This document shows, in pieces, positions 49,452-60,823 of a DNA stretch of 64,000 bases. The stretch comes from Chitinolyticbacter meiyuanensis. GTDB taxonomy: Bacteria; Pseudomonadota; Gammaproteobacteria; Burkholderiales; Chitinibacteraceae. The DNA lies in assembly GCF_008033135.1 (NCBI RefSeq), contig NZ_CP041335.1:3043925-3107924 (forward strand), given 5' to 3'. The notes below the pieces were generated by a model. That model made no database searches. It saw only the letters and a program-made list of their open reading frames with translations, and was not told where the DNA came from. The position numbers and the translations under genes were made by a program. Each line of letters begins with the position of its first letter. Within the stretch, counting starts at the first letter, position 1.

Positions 49452-50693
49452 TCAGAGGTCCTGTCCTTCCGGGATGCCGTCGTGCGCCCGCGCGGGCGGC
49501 AGGATCAGATTGAGCAAGATGGCAAGGATGCTGACGAGGCCAACACCAGCGAGGCTGAAATCGCCCAGCTTCAGCGTCAATCCGCCGATGCCGCAGGTGA
49601 GCACCACGGAGACGATCACCAGGTTGCGCGGGGCCATCAGGTCCACCTTGGCGTCGATCAACGTCTTGAGGCCGATGCTGGCGATGGTGCCGAACAGCAG
49701 CACCATGATGCCCCCCATGACCGGCAGCGGAATCGAGGTGAGGATGGCGTTGAACTTGCCGAAGAAAGCCAGGATCACCGCCAGCACCGCCGCCCAGCTC
49801 ATGATCACCGCGTTGAAATTGCGGGTGATCATTAGCGCGCCAGTCACTTCGGAATAGGTGGTGATCGGCGGGCCGCCGACGAAGCCGGCAAAACATACGC
49901 CCACCCCATCACCAGACAACGTGCGATGCAGGCCTGGCTTGACCGTATAGTCCTGGCCGGTGACCTTGCCCACGGCCATCACCGCGCCGATGTGCTCGAT
50001 GGTCGGCGCAATCGCCACCGGCAGCATGAACAGCGCCGCGGCCCAGTTCACTTCCGGCGACACCCAATGCGGGAAGGCGAACCACGGCGCTGTCGCCACA
50101 CCGCTGACATCAACCACGCCCAGCACCGCTGCCGCGAGGTAGCCCGCGATCACACCGCACAGGATAGGCACGAGCCGCAGCATGCCGCCGGCGAACACCG
50201 CCACGATGATGGTGGTGGCCAGCGAAATGGCTGCTAGCAGCAAGGAAGTTTCGTACGGCACCAGCTGCTTGCCGCCGCCCTGCCCCATCGCCATGCCCGA
50301 CGCCGCCACGGCCACCGACAGGCCGATCACCATGATCACCGGCCCGATCACCACCGGCGGCAATAGCTTGTTGATCAGCGCCATGCCGCGCCATTTGATG
50401 AGGCCAGCCACGACGAAATACATGGCGCCGGCCACCAGCAGGCCGAACTGCGTCGCGCCCTGGCCCCAAGTCTGCATGGCAACGATGATGGGACCGATGA
50501 AGGCAAACGACGAGCCGAGAAAGATCGGCACCTGCCGCCCTGTCAGCCACTGGAAGATCAGCGTGCCCACCCCCGCCCCCAGCAGCGCCATCGCCGGATT
50601 CAGCCCGGTGAGCAAGGGCACCAGCACCAAGGCACCGAAGGCGACGAACAGGATCTGCGCCCCCGAGATCGCCTGCTTCACGATTCCGAACAT
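49452..50693 (-). CDS. uraA: Uracil permease (NCS2 family)
   Basis: 413 residues with about 14 transmembrane segments. NCS2 features are LLTGLNPAMALLGAGVGTLIF, FLGSSFAFIGPI, and the motif-rich middle IEHIGAVMAVGKVTGQDY and GDGVGVCFAGFVGGPPITTYSEVTG. The second half has NFNAVIMSWAAV and VMGGIMVLLFG. UraA is a uracil:proton symporter. It lies 164 bases after upp on the same strand, so uptake and salvage are grouped. Confidence 0.93.
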   Translation of the reverse strand: MFGIVKQAISGAQILFVAFGALVLVPLLTGLNPAMALLGAGVGTLIFQWLTGRQVPIFLGSSFAFIGPIIVAMQTWGQGATQFGLLVAGAMYFVVAGLIKWRGMALINKLLPPVVIGPVIMVIGLSVAVAASGMAMGQGGGKQLVPYETSLLLAAISLATTIIVAVFAGGMLRLVPILCGVIAGYLAAAVLGVVDVSGVATAPWFAFPHWVSPEVNWAAALFMLPVAIAPTIEHIGAVMAVGKVTGQDYTVKPGLHRTLSGDGVGVCFAGFVGGPPITTYSEVTGALMITRNFNAVIMSWAAVLAVILAFFGKFNAILTSIPLPVMGGIMVLLFGTIASIGLKTLIDAKVDLMAPRNLVIVSVVLTCGIGGLTLKLGDFSLAGVGLVSILAILLNLILPPARAHDGIPEGQDL

Positions 50694-50857
50694 CTCAACT
50701 CCCCTTTTGTGAATTTGCTCAGGTGCGCGTCAATCAAGGCCGGCGCGAGTGCGGTCAGGGCAAGGAGCAGCAGCGCAGCCCTCCGCAATGGACATGCGGT
50801 CCATGAGGAAGGGCGAGCAGCGCACGACGCCGCCATGGCCACGCGCAGCCCGGACCT

Positions 50858-51484
50858 TTATTTGGTGCCGAAGATCTTGTCGCCGGCGTCCCCCAACCCT
50901 GGAATGATGTAACCGTGCTCGTTCAGATGGCTATCGAGCGACGCGGTATAGAGCTGCACATTCGGATGCGCTTCGGTCACGCGCTGCACGCCTTCCGGCG
51001 CGGCCACCATCACGATGGCCTTGATCTGCTGACAGCCCTTGCGCTTGAGCATATCAATGGTCGCCACCATCGAGCCGCCGGTGGCCAGCATCGGATCGAT
51101 GATCAGCGCCAGCCGGTCGTCGAGCCGGTCGACGAACTTCTCGAAATAGGGCTCGGGCTGCAGTGTTTCGTGGTTGCGAGCCAAGCCCACCACGCTGATC
51201 TTGGCCGATGGCACCAGATCGAGCACGCCATTGAGCATGCCGAGCCCCGCGCGCAGGATGGGCACCACAGTCAGCTTCTTGCCCTTGATCTTCTGCACTG
51301 CAACCGGCCCACACCAGCCGGTGATGGTCTTGTTTTCCAGCGCCAGATCGCGGGTGGCCTCATAGGCCAGCAGGCGTGCCAGCTCCTCGGTCAGCAGGCG
51401 GAACTTGTTGGTGCTGATATCGGCTTCGCGCAGCAAGGCGAGCTTGTGCTGGACCAACGGGTGGTCGACGACGGTGACAGTCAT
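50858..51484 (-). CDS. upp: Uracil phosphoribosyltransferase
   Basis: 208 residues. The PRPP-binding loop [18 protein letters not shown] and the uracil-recognising C-terminus [17 protein letters not shown] identify it. It forms UMP from uracil and PRPP. The start gives [19 protein letters not shown], the family N-terminus. It leads the upp-uraA pair. Confidence 0.97.
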   Translation of the reverse strand: MTVTVVDHPLVQHKLALLREADISTNKFRLLTEELARLLAYEATRDLALENKTITGWCGPVAVQKIKGKKLTVVPILRAGLGMLNGVLDLVPSAKISVVGLARNHETLQPEPYFEKFVDRLDDRLALIIDPMLATGGSMVATIDMLKRKGCQQIKAIVMVAAPEGVQRVTEAHPNVQLYTASLDSHLNEHGYIIPGLGDAGDKIFGTK

Positions 51485-51572
51485 GGGGCGATCTCTGGAA
51501 TGAGGCTAAACCCTCGCATTCTAGTCATCGCCCGACATCGCGCCATTGGCGAAAATCAGTAAACGCAATCCA

Positions 51573-51983
51573 TCAATGCGGACGCGGGCGCGGCCGGATG
51601 CGCGGCTTGCGATCCGGGTCACCATAGACATTGTTGAGATTGGATGGCCGGCAAAACTCCGGATCACGGTCCGGATTGTCGACGCTGCAGTTCTCCGTCA
51701 TCGGCAGGTCGGGATCGACCTTTGGATCGTCAGGCTCGATCACAGGAGCGGGCGCTGGCGTCGGGGTGGGCGTCGGAAGGATACGCATGCTGGCCGGTGG
51801 CGTCGGCGTGGGGCGCAGCCCTTCCACCTCCGATACGCTGCCTGGCTTGAACTCGAGCCGAGTCCCGCCACACGGCGCATCCGAGTAGACCACCGCCCCA
51901 TCGCTGCCGCGGCATTTGTAGACCTCGGCCGCGGCTGTAGTTGGCAGCACCAGCAAAAAAGCCAGCAACACATGCATCTTCAT
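51573..51983 (-). CDS. DUF4124 domain secreted protein with Thr/Pro-rich linker
   Basis: 136 residues. The signal peptide ends TTAAA, and EVYKCRGSDGAVVYSDAPCGG is the DUF4124 pattern. A Thr/Pro-rich linker (TPTPTPAPAP) follows, then an acidic end with Cys residues (ENCSVDNPDRDPEFC) and a terminal Arg-Pro run. Function unknown; likely periplasmic. The start is the ATG that begins the signal peptide; an upstream start at 52016 adds 11 residues. Confidence 0.85.
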   Translation of the reverse strand: MKMHVLLAFLLVLPTTAAAEVYKCRGSDGAVVYSDAPCGGTRLEFKPGSVSEVEGLRPTPTPPASMRILPTPTPTPAPAPVIEPDDPKVDPDLPMTENCSVDNPDRDPEFCRPSNLNNVYGDPDRKPRIRPRPRPH

Positions 51984-52146
51984 GCTCACCTCCACCGCAC
52001 AGACCGCATATCCCACCTTCCGTTCGCCCGGTTTGAGCGCGCCGTAGTCCTCACCCTAGCATTGCTTACAAACAAGGCTGACTCGTATTGCGCGAGCACC
52101 GCAGACCAGCGGCGCCGCGCGGTCAGTTCCCCCTGCGAGAAGAGAG

Positions 52147-53655
52147 ATGAGCCCACTGCCGCTGCTTGATCCGCAACGCGTCGCCGCGTTGGAGAACGAT
52201 GCCCACGCGCGCCCCACGCTGTATCGTACCCGCACCGCGATGGTGGCGGCGGCCGGCTACGCCACGGTGGCCGGCTTGCTGCTGGTGGGATTCACGGTGC
52301 TGATCATGGGCGCGCTGGAGAGCCGCGTCGTGATGGCGGTGTCCGGTCTCGCCTTCATGCTCGGCGGCTTCTATGTGGTGCTGGGCTGCCTCAGCCAGCA
52401 GACTGAACCGCCGTCCGGACGCACCATCACCGCCAATGAGGCACCCGAGCTGTTCCGCACGCTGGACAAAATTCGCCGCAAGACCGGTGCGCCAGCACCC
52501 GCTGCCGTGATCGTCGACGATGCCTACCGCGCCGCGCTGGTGGAGCAAGCCCGCTTCGGCCCGTTCGGCGGCTACCGCCACTACATCGTGATCGGCCTGC
52601 CGCTGCTGCTGTCGCTCTCGTCCAGCGAACTCGCCGCCATGCTCACCATGGAGCACGGGCGCTTCTGTGCCCGCCAAGGCCGGTTTGCCATCTGGGTATG
52701 CCGGCTTCGCCGATTGTGGAACCAGCTCTACAGCAACCTGCAGCAAGAGAATGGTGTGCTCGGCGAATTCGTCGCCCGCTTCTACCTGTGGTACATCCCG
52801 CATTTCCAGGCCTACGCGCTGACCTTCGCCCGCGAGCAGGAAGCGCGCGCCACCGAGCGCGCCGCCGCCGTGATCGGCAGCCATGCCACCGCCAGCGCAC
52901 TCACCAAGCTCACGCTGTTTGGCCGCTTCCATGACGAACACTACTGGCCAGCCTACTGGCGCCAAGCCGACCATCGCGCCGATCCGCCCTGCGGGCCGTA
53001 CGCCGGCCTGGCCGAAGGCTATCGCCAGGGAGAACGCATCTGGCGCAGCAGCCGCTGGCTGAAGGAAGCACTGGCGCGCAAACCTGAATACGACGACCCC
53101 GATCCGGGCCTGAGCCAGCGGCTGGCGCAGCTCTCGCAGGAAGCCCGGCCCACGGCCTGGCCGCGCCAGAGCGCCGGGGAAAAGTGGCTGGGTGTCACCC
53201 TGGGCAAGCTGGTCGCCGAATTCGACCGCGAATGGCTGGCGCTCAACCGCCAGCACTGGCAGGCGCGCTTCCGCACTGCCCGCCAGGAGGACAGCGAACT
53301 CGCCACACTGCGCCTGATCAGTCCCGACACGCTGGAAAACCATCAGTTGTGGCGTCTGGCCGAGCTCACGCACGCCCGACACGGCAGTGCCGAGGCCCGG
53401 CCGCTGGTAGAGCGGGTGCTGACGCGCCAGCCCGAGCACCTCAAGGCACGTTTCCTTCAGGGCCGTCTGCTGCTCGAAGCGGGCGAGGAGCGCGGTCTTG
53501 ACATGCTGGAAGAGGCAATGAAGCAGGACCAGCAGAGCGTCGACGAGGGCATGGGCTATTGCGAGCGCTACCTCGTCAAGCGCGGCCGTCGCCACGACGT
53601 CGACGCATTGTGGGCTCGCCTCGGCCACTACCACGGCTGGGTGGACGCAGCCTGA
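52147..53655 (+). CDS. M48-like membrane protein lacking the zinc motif
   Basis: 502 residues. Two membrane segments near the N-terminus (AAAGYATVAGLLLVGFTVLIM; VVMAVSGLAFMLGGFYVVLG) are followed by a domain like M48 zinc peptidases (GRTITANEAPELFRTLDKI, HYIVIGLPLLLSLSSSELAAMLTMEHG). The zinc motif HExxH is replaced by M168-E169-H170-G171-R172, so both metal His are lost. An EARATERAAA stretch stands where the third ligand normally lies. The C-terminal third is helical and may hold TPR-like repeats. It is probably a non-catalytic relative acting as a scaffold; this is inference. Confidence 0.72.
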   Translation: MSPLPLLDPQRVAALENDAHARPTLYRTRTAMVAAAGYATVAGLLLVGFTVLIMGALESRVVMAVSGLAFMLGGFYVVLGCLSQQTEPPSGRTITANEAPELFRTLDKIRRKTGAPAPAAVIVDDAYRAALVEQARFGPFGGYRHYIVIGLPLLLSLSSSELAAMLTMEHGRFCARQGRFAIWVCRLRRLWNQLYSNLQQENGVLGEFVARFYLWYIPHFQAYALTFAREQEARATERAAAVIGSHATASALTKLTLFGRFHDEHYWPAYWRQADHRADPPCGPYAGLAEGYRQGERIWRSSRWLKEALARKPEYDDPDPGLSQRLAQLSQEARPTAWPRQSAGEKWLGVTLGKLVAEFDREWLALNRQHWQARFRTARQEDSELATLRLISPDTLENHQLWRLAELTHARHGSAEARPLVERVLTRQPEHLKARFLQGRLLLEAGEERGLDMLEEAMKQDQQSVDEGMGYCERYLVKRGRRHDVDALWARLGHYHGWVDAA

Positions 53656-53853
53656 ACGTTGCGCACGGCACTGGCGCATCGCCGCCGGTGCCGTATAATG
53701 CGGCAGCAAACACCGCGATCCGAAGCAATGGCCCAGCCCCGACCAGGGCGGCCATGAGATCGCAAACCTACGTTTCCAGTCCGTAATTCAAACATCGATG
53801 GTCGCCAGACTGGCGCCTGCTATCAGGCACGCGGCCATCCAGACGGAATATTT

Positions 53854-55467
<1,614 letters not shown>

Positions 55468-55533
55468 AACCGGATTGACCGGTAACCTGCGCCCGGTCTT
55501 CGAACCGGGCGCGTTCGTTGACCAGGAGCCATC

Positions 55534-56010
55534 GTGCGCTACGAACACATCATCCAGATCAACGACCTGAACGACACGGTGGCCGTCCCGATGACGCTCG
55601 AAGCCCTCTGGCAGGGCCTGCTGCATCGCGCCCGCCAGCCGCAGGATTTCCTGGAGCACATTGAAGGCGTGACGGTACACAACGAGGGCGACGGCTACTT
55701 CGAGCGGGAGGTCGATTTCGGTACGTTGCGCGTGGTCGATCACGTCACGCTCATACCGCGCAAACGCATCCATTTCGCCACCCAGGCCAGCGAGCACCAC
55801 GGCGCAAGCAGCCTGACCGTCACCATCGAAGAGCCGGAAAGTGGTTCGCTGTTCGTGCGCTTCGCTTACGACACCGCCCTGCCCGAGCAGGCGATGAGCG
55901 ATCGGGAAGACGGCTACTACGCCGAATACGTGAAATCAGCGTATCGCGAGGCCGACATCGACGCGATCCGTCGCATCCGCGAGCTGTTCCAGCAAGGTCA
56001 GCTGCACTGA
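55534..56010 (+). CDS. DUF1857/AtaL-like SRPBCC family protein
   Basis: 158 residues. It begins MRYEHIIQINDLND and has the SRPBCC-type strand rhythm: LTLEALWQGLLHRARQPQDFLEH, VTVHNEGDGYFEREVDFG, LRVVDHVTLIPRKRIHF. Similar proteins are annotated as AtaL-like or DUF1857 and are thought to bind hydrophobic ligands. Unknown role; lies between rhlE and tilS, on the opposite strand from tilS. Confidence 0.75.
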   Translation: MRYEHIIQINDLNDTVAVPMTLEALWQGLLHRARQPQDFLEHIEGVTVHNEGDGYFEREVDFGTLRVVDHVTLIPRKRIHFATQASEHHGASSLTVTIEEPESGSLFVRFAYDTALPEQAMSDREDGYYAEYVKSAYREADIDAIRRIRELFQQGQLH

Positions 56011-56018
56011 GCTACACA

Positions 56019-57347
56019 TCAACCGCCGTTCGGGCCGGCTGGCACAGCTTGCCACATCGGCCACCAGCCGCCCTCCTCCGCCAACTCGGCGGCCACCGCC
56101 ACGCCGGGTAGCGCGGCAAGCTCACCGTTCAGATAAAGCAGCGGTGTCTGGGTGCGTAGCCACGGCGGCAGCCCTGCCTCCTGGCAAAGCTGCTTGAGCG
56201 CTCGGCTCGGCCCGCCCGGTCGCGCGCGCAGGCGTTCGCCGCCGCTACGCGGCCTGAGTTCGAGCCCACCCTGCACCAACAACGACTCACGCAAGCCCCA
56301 GCCCCGCTGCCAGCGCAGCACGCCCCCTTCAAGTGGAACCTTCTGCAAGGGCAGGAATGGGCAGGACTGCATCGCCGCAGCTGGCACGCCGTCCGGCGCC
56401 ACATACAACGCACCCCGATAGCTGCGCAGCATAAGGCCGTGCCAGTGCCAGCACAGCGACTCGGTGCCGCGCTGCTGCCAGAGCGCATCGAACGCCCGCT
56501 TGTCCGGCCGGGCACCGAGCTGCTGCAACCAGCTGCGCAGCGCATGGCGTGCCCGCAGTTCGCCCAACAGCGCCGCACGATGCAGATCCAGTCCACCCGC
56601 TTCATTCAGGCAAGCCGCGACATCCTGCCGGCCATACTCGCCGAGCAGCGCCTCGGCTTCGGCGGCATGGCGGGCCGCCCGCGCCAGGCCTTCGTCGACT
56701 CCCGGGAAACGCTGGCGCAGCACCGGCATGGCGACAAGGCGCAGATAATTGCGGTCGTAAGCCGGATCGGCATTGCTATCGTCGTCGACCCAATCCAGCA
56801 CATGCACTGCGGCGTACGCCGCCAGCACGGCACGCGGCACATCGAGCAAGGGACGCAGCAGATCGAGCCCTGGCTGCAACGACCGCAATATCGGCATAGC
56901 CGCAATACCGGCAAGACCCGCGCCACGCACGACATTGAACAGCACGGTTTCGGCCTGATCATCGCGATGCTGGGCCAGCACCACCGCATCAGCCACCACC
57001 GCGGCGAACTCGGCATAGCGCGCAGCGCGCGCGCCCGCTTCAATACCGACCCCCGCTGCATCCACCGTCACCCGCCGTACCGTGCACGGCACAGCGAGCG
57101 AGCCGGCAAAGTCGACGGCAAAGCGCGCCCAGTCATCAGCCTTGGCGGAGAGACCGTGATGGACATGCAAAGCAGACAGGGAAAAACCGAACGCGTCGCG
57201 CAGCGAGGCCAGAAGGTGCAGCAGGACGACGGAATCGAGCCCGCCGGAGAGGCCGACGCAGAGGCGCCGGCAGTGCGGATGGCCCGCCAGGACGGCGGCC
57301 ACCCGGTGGGCCAGATCAGGCTGCGGCAACTTCCTTGAACTTGCCAT
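56019..57347 (-). CDS. tilS: tRNA(Ile)-lysidine synthase
   Basis: 442 residues. The ATP-pyrophosphatase P-loop is [12 protein letters not shown] (SGGLDS at 34-39), with [17 protein letters not shown] and [24 protein letters not shown]. The C-terminal region carries the tRNA-binding parts and ends with [20 protein letters not shown]. It puts lysidine on C34 of tRNA-Ile2 so that AUA is read as Ile. Its start overlaps the end of accA by 32 bases, an unusually long coupling. Confidence 0.95.
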   Translation of the reverse strand: MASSRKLPQPDLAHRVAAVLAGHPHCRRLCVGLSGGLDSVVLLHLLASLRDAFGFSLSALHVHHGLSAKADDWARFAVDFAGSLAVPCTVRRVTVDAAGVGIEAGARAARYAEFAAVVADAVVLAQHRDDQAETVLFNVVRGAGLAGIAAMPILRSLQPGLDLLRPLLDVPRAVLAAYAAVHVLDWVDDDSNADPAYDRNYLRLVAMPVLRQRFPGVDEGLARAARHAAEAEALLGEYGRQDVAACLNEAGGLDLHRAALLGELRARHALRSWLQQLGARPDKRAFDALWQQRGTESLCWHWHGLMLRSYRGALYVAPDGVPAAAMQSCPFLPLQKVPLEGGVLRWQRGWGLRESLLVQGGLELRPRSGGERLRARPGGPSRALKQLCQEAGLPPWLRTQTPLLYLNGELAALPGVAVAAELAEEGGWWPMWQAVPAGPNGG

Positions 57348-58284
57348 GGCCCATCAGGCGCTCGAAGCGGCTATCGAGTAGCTCGTCGACCGATTTTTCC
57401 TGCAAGGGCTTGAGTGCATCGGTAATGGCCTTCTTCATCGAGGCCATCATCTGCGCGTGATTGCGATGCGCGCCGCCAACCGGCTCGTTGATCACCTTGT
57501 CGATCAGGCCCAGCGTCTTCAAGCGCGACGCGGTAATGCCCATGGCCTCGGCGGCATCGGGCGCCTTCTCGGCGGTCTTCCACAGGATGGAGGCGCAGCC
57601 TTCGGGCGAGATCACCGAATAGGTCGAGTACTGCAGCATCATCACGGTATCGGCCACGGCAATGGCGAGCGCCCCGCCCGAGCCACCTTCGCCGATCACG
57701 GTGGCGACAATGGGCACACGCAGCTTGGCCATTTCAAAGAGGTTGCGGCCGATCGCCTCGGATTGGCCGCGCTCCTCGGCACCGATGCCGGGATAGGCAC
57801 CCGGCGTATCGATGAAAGTGAGCACCGGCAGGTTGAATTTCTCGGCCAGCTTCATCAGGCGCAGCGCCTTGCGATACCCCTCGGGGCGCGGCATGCCGAA
57901 ATTGCGATACTGGCGATCCTTGGTATCCCGCCCCTTCTGGTGGCCGATCACCACCACGCTCTGCCCGTTGAAACGGGCCAGGCCACCGACGATGGCCGGA
58001 TCATCGGCATAGGCACGATCACCGTGCAGCTCTTCGAAATCGGTGCACAGCGCCTTGATGTAGTCGAGCGTATACGGCCGTTGCGGATGGCGTGCCACCT
58101 GCGAGATCTGCGCGGCGGTGAGCTTGCCGTAGATGCTCTTGGTCAGCTCCTGGCTTTTCTTTTCCAGGTGACCGATCTCGACCGAGATATCGACGGCCGA
58201 ATCGTCCTGGACGAAGCGCAGTTCTTCGATCTTGTCCTCGAGCTCCGCAATGGGCTGCTCGAAATCCAGAAAAGTGGTCTTCAT
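57316..58284 (-). CDS. accA: Acetyl-CoA carboxylase carboxyltransferase subunit alpha
   Basis: 322 residues. Hallmarks are [67 protein letters not shown] and [19 protein letters not shown]. It moves carboxyl from carboxybiotin to acetyl-CoA with AccD in fatty acid synthesis. The start chosen gives the standard N-terminus; an upstream start at 58356 adds 24 unconserved residues. It lies upstream of tilS on the same strand. Confidence 0.97.
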   Translation of the reverse strand: MKTTFLDFEQPIAELEDKIEELRFVQDDSAVDISVEIGHLEKKSQELTKSIYGKLTAAQISQVARHPQRPYTLDYIKALCTDFEELHGDRAYADDPAIVGGLARFNGQSVVVIGHQKGRDTKDRQYRNFGMPRPEGYRKALRLMKLAEKFNLPVLTFIDTPGAYPGIGAEERGQSEAIGRNLFEMAKLRVPIVATVIGEGGSGGALAIAVADTVMMLQYSTYSVISPEGCASILWKTAEKAPDAAEAMGITASRLKTLGLIDKVINEPVGGAHRNHAQMMASMKKAITDALKPLQEKSVDELLDSRFERLMGHGKFKEVAAA

Positions 58285-58401
58285 GCCTTGTTTCCCCGCC
58301 CGACGGCGCTGTCCGGCCGCGAGCCTGCGGCGAAAAATCTGCGAATCATACAGCAAGGCCCGAGGGTGCCCAAGCCGGGCACCGTGAGCGGCAGCATGGC
58401 T

Positions 58402-58821
58402 TCAGGCCGGGTTGCGGAACACGATGTCGGCCTGCAGGCCGACCTTCTGCAGCCCCAGCCGTGAGCGGGCATTCAGCACCAGCGGTGAGACGGTATTGGC
58501 ACGGATGTCGCCATCGGCCTCGGGGCGCGCCAGGATCAGCAGCAACGTCACCTCGTCGCCCGGTTGCAGATCGATCTGCGCGCATTCGTCGTCGGACAGC
58601 TGGATCTGGTAGTTGAGCCCGAGCAATTCGCTCGATACCACGCTCAGCACCAGATCGGGTTCATCGAGCGATTGCAGCCACAGCACCTTGGGATCGGGCT
58701 TGTCCTCGTGCAGCAGCTTGTAGCGCTGGCAGCCTTCGAAGCCGGGCAGGCCGCGTGGAAAAGTCAGAACGGTATCGGGGTCGATCTGGAGTTCGCCAAA
58801 GCGGGTCGGAACGGTTTGCAT
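58402..58821 (-). CDS. fliW: Flagellar assembly factor FliW
   Basis: 139 residues. The family pattern is FGELQIDPDTVLTFPRGLPGFEGCQRYKLL, then LWLQSLDEPDLVLSVVSSELLGLNYQIQLSDDECAQIDL and ANTVSPLVLNARSRLGLQ. FliW binds flagellin and also CsrA, releasing flagellin translation from CsrA repression. A ribosome site AAGGAG precedes the ATG. It lies away from other flagellar genes except flgMN, which is divergent. Confidence 0.95.
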   Translation of the reverse strand: MQTVPTRFGELQIDPDTVLTFPRGLPGFEGCQRYKLLHEDKPDPKVLWLQSLDEPDLVLSVVSSELLGLNYQIQLSDDECAQIDLQPGDEVTLLLILARPEADGDIRANTVSPLVLNARSRLGLQKVGLQADIVFRNPA

Positions 58822-58949
58822 GCTTTCTCCTTGGCTCGCCGGCCACGAGGCCGTGCATTAGAATACCCACAGGATAGCGAAAGGACCGGCCGTGCCAAAG
58901 CGCGACAGGGGCAACTGCATTAGCCTGAACTGATAAAACGCTGATTCGT

Positions 58950-58976
58950 TAAAGTTTTCGCCGGGTCAGCCGATAC
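58950..58976 (+). promoter_or_regulatory. Sigma-28 (FliA) promoter of flgMN
   Basis: The -35 sequence TAAAGTTT and -10 sequence GCCGATAC are separated by 11 bases, one base from the enterobacterial consensus TAAAGTTT-N11-GCCGATAA. It ends 60 bases before the flgM ATG. This makes flgM and flgN late (class III) genes, in which the anti-sigma factor is under the control of the sigma factor it inhibits. Confidence 0.9.
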
Positions 58977-59036
58977 TAGGCATAATCCCGTTATTCAAAG
59001 ACGTCGGACTGCAGCCGTCGTCCAGAGGTAGTCCCC

Positions 59037-59324
59037 ATGAAGATCGATCCGTCCACCGGCAAGAACACCCTGGCTCCCGCCCCGCGCAGCGGCGAACGCA
59101 CCGTTACCCCGGCCGGCACGCCAGCCGCCAGTGTGCCCAGCGACAACGTGACGCTGAATCCGCTGGCCGCGCAGATGGGCCAGGGCGAGGAAGGTGTCAG
59201 CACCTTCGATGCAGCCCGGGTCGAATCGATCCGCCAAGCCATCGCCGAAGGCCGCTTCCAGGTGCGCCCGCAAGCCATCGCCGACAAGCTGATCGCCAGC
59301 GTCGAGGAACTGCTGCGTGATTGA
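59037..59324 (+). CDS. flgM: Anti-sigma-28 factor FlgM
   Basis: 95 residues. It begins MKIDPSTGKNTLAPAP and has the sigma-28-binding C-terminal region (DAARVESIRQAIAEGRFQVRPQAIADKLIASVEELL). FlgM holds FliA inactive until it is exported through the finished hook-basal body. Overlaps flgN by 8 bases. Confidence 0.95.
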   Translation: MKIDPSTGKNTLAPAPRSGERTVTPAGTPAASVPSDNVTLNPLAAQMGQGEEGVSTFDAARVESIRQAIAEGRFQVRPQAIADKLIASVEELLRD

Positions 59325-59802
59325 TGCCGCAGTGCCGGGCCGCCCGCAGCTGGCGGCCTTGCTGGAAGACCTCGAACAGGCACTCGATCGCTTCAATGCC
59401 TTGCTCGAGCAGGAAGAGCAGGTTCTCACCCACGCCCGCATCGATACCCTGGCGCAGATCGCCCAGGACAAACTCACCGCCAGCAGCCAGCTCGAAGCCC
59501 GCTTCCAAGCGTTTCGCGCCTTTGCCGACTACGCCGGCATGCCTCTCACCCCTGCGCACCTGCTGGATGAAGCGCTGGCCGGTTTCGATGCCGATATCGC
59601 GGCGCAATGGCAACGCATCCGCAGGCTGAGTCAGGCGGCCCGGGTGCGCAATGCCAGTAACGGCCGGCTGATCGAAACTCGCCGTAATCTCAACGACCGC
59701 CTGATTGCCGAACTGTCGCAAACCCGTGAAACGCCGCAGCTCTATGGCGAGGATGGCCGTATCCGGCCGCTTGGCGGTGGCTCCGCCTTCGACAAGGCCT
59801 AG
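59317..59802 (+). CDS. flgN: Flagellar hook-associated protein chaperone FlgN
   Basis: 161 residues, mostly helical. It has LLEDLEQALDRFNALLEQEEQVLTHARIDTLAQIAQDK, typical of FlgN, which guards FlgK and FlgL before export. It overlaps flgM by 8 bases and shares its sigma-28 promoter. Confidence 0.92.
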   Translation: MIDAAVPGRPQLAALLEDLEQALDRFNALLEQEEQVLTHARIDTLAQIAQDKLTASSQLEARFQAFRAFADYAGMPLTPAHLLDEALAGFDADIAAQWQRIRRLSQAARVRNASNGRLIETRRNLNDRLIAELSQTRETPQLYGEDGRIRPLGGGSAFDKA

Positions 59803-59822
59803 GGCCTGTTCAAACGAATCGC

Positions 59823-60338
59823 CTACTTGGCCGCGAACAGCGTGCGGCCCCCTTCGAATCGATCGGCAAAGTAGCGTTTTTCCAGCGTTTCCACCTTGAC
59901 CTTGCCGCCGCTCGATGGCGCGTGGACAAAACGCCCATCGCCGATATAAACCCCGACGTGCGAGAACGGCCGACCCAGCGTGTTGAAGAACACCAGGTCA
60001 CCCGCTGCCAGATCGCCACGCGCCACCGGTCGCGCCAGCTGTGCGATCTGCGCGGCATTGTGCGGCAGGCTGAGCCCGACGGCATTCTGGTAGATGAAGC
60101 GCACCATGCCACTGCAATCGAGCCCGGCTTCCGGGTTCTTGCCACCAAACTGATAGCCGACATCCAATAGCCCCAGCGCATACAGCAACACCTCCTGGCG
60201 CTGTGCCGAATCCACGGCGATCTGGCTGATCGATGGCGTCGGCTGGCTGGGCCGGGAAGGCTTGGCAGTCCGCGTCGGCGCGGACGAGCATGCGGCAAGC
60301 AGCAACGCGGCGGTCAGGCAAAGGGTGCGATCGAGCAT
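59823..60338 (-). CDS. NlpC/P60 lipoprotein endopeptidase
   Basis: 171 residues. The signal peptide ends with lipobox LLAAC (Cys17). The NlpC/P60 domain has the catalytic Cys75 (GLDCSGMV), His127 (FSHVGVYIGDG) and a polar partner at His139 (FVHA). Family members cut cell-wall stem peptides (D-Glu-mDAP links). The ATG used starts the signal peptide; upstream frame to 60425 has no conserved residues. Confidence 0.92.
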   Translation of the reverse strand: MLDRTLCLTAALLLAACSSAPTRTAKPSRPSQPTPSISQIAVDSAQRQEVLLYALGLLDVGYQFGGKNPEAGLDCSGMVRFIYQNAVGLSLPHNAAQIAQLARPVARGDLAAGDLVFFNTLGRPFSHVGVYIGDGRFVHAPSSGGKVKVETLEKRYFADRFEGGRTLFAAK

Positions 60339-60475
60339 GCGGTCTCCGTGTGTGGCCTTGTGTTCAACATCGGCCAATGCGAAGCAAGCTTGAACGAAGG
60401 CGCAAAAATCGACAATCGGTGCCAACCGGAATGGCGCTGCATCGTTGATGATGGCGTGTCTTTCAGGAGCCCTTC

Positions 60476-60787
60476 ATGAACATCAAGCAATTCGCGCTGC
60501 TAATTGCCGTGTGCGCAATGCCCGCCTTGGCCGACGACAACCTGCGCTGCGGCAACCTGCTGGTGCAGGTTGGTGACAGCACCAGCCGCGTGCTCGAGCG
60601 CTGCGGCGCGCCACAGACGCGCAGCACCAGCATCGAGCCGGTCTTCGCCACCAATCGCCGAGGCGAGACTGATCAGGTGGGTAGCATCGAGGTCCAGCGC
60701 TGGAGCTATGATCGCGGCAGCAACCAGTTTGCTGCACGGCTTCGTTTCGAGGATGGCGAGCTCAAGCGCATCGACTACGACTACTAG
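60476..60787 (+). CDS. DUF2845 family secreted protein
   Basis: 103 residues. The signal peptide ends ALA and the mature part begins DDNLRCGNLLVQVGDSTSRVLERCG, the DUF2845 pattern with two conserved Cys that may form a disulfide. The rest has QRWSYDRGSNQFAARLRFEDG. Function unknown. Stands alone between the NlpC/P60 gene and tex. Confidence 0.85.
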   Translation: MNIKQFALLIAVCAMPALADDNLRCGNLLVQVGDSTSRVLERCGAPQTRSTSIEPVFATNRRGETDQVGSIEVQRWSYDRGSNQFAARLRFEDGELKRIDYDY

Positions 60788-60823
60788 CCGATGGTGGAGC
60801 GGGACAAGCCCGCTCCCACCCAC

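Noticed and set aside
52123..53709. 528-codon minus-strand frame opposite the M48-like gene
   Set aside because: Antisense shadow; the plus-strand frame has a ribosome site and family-like sequence.
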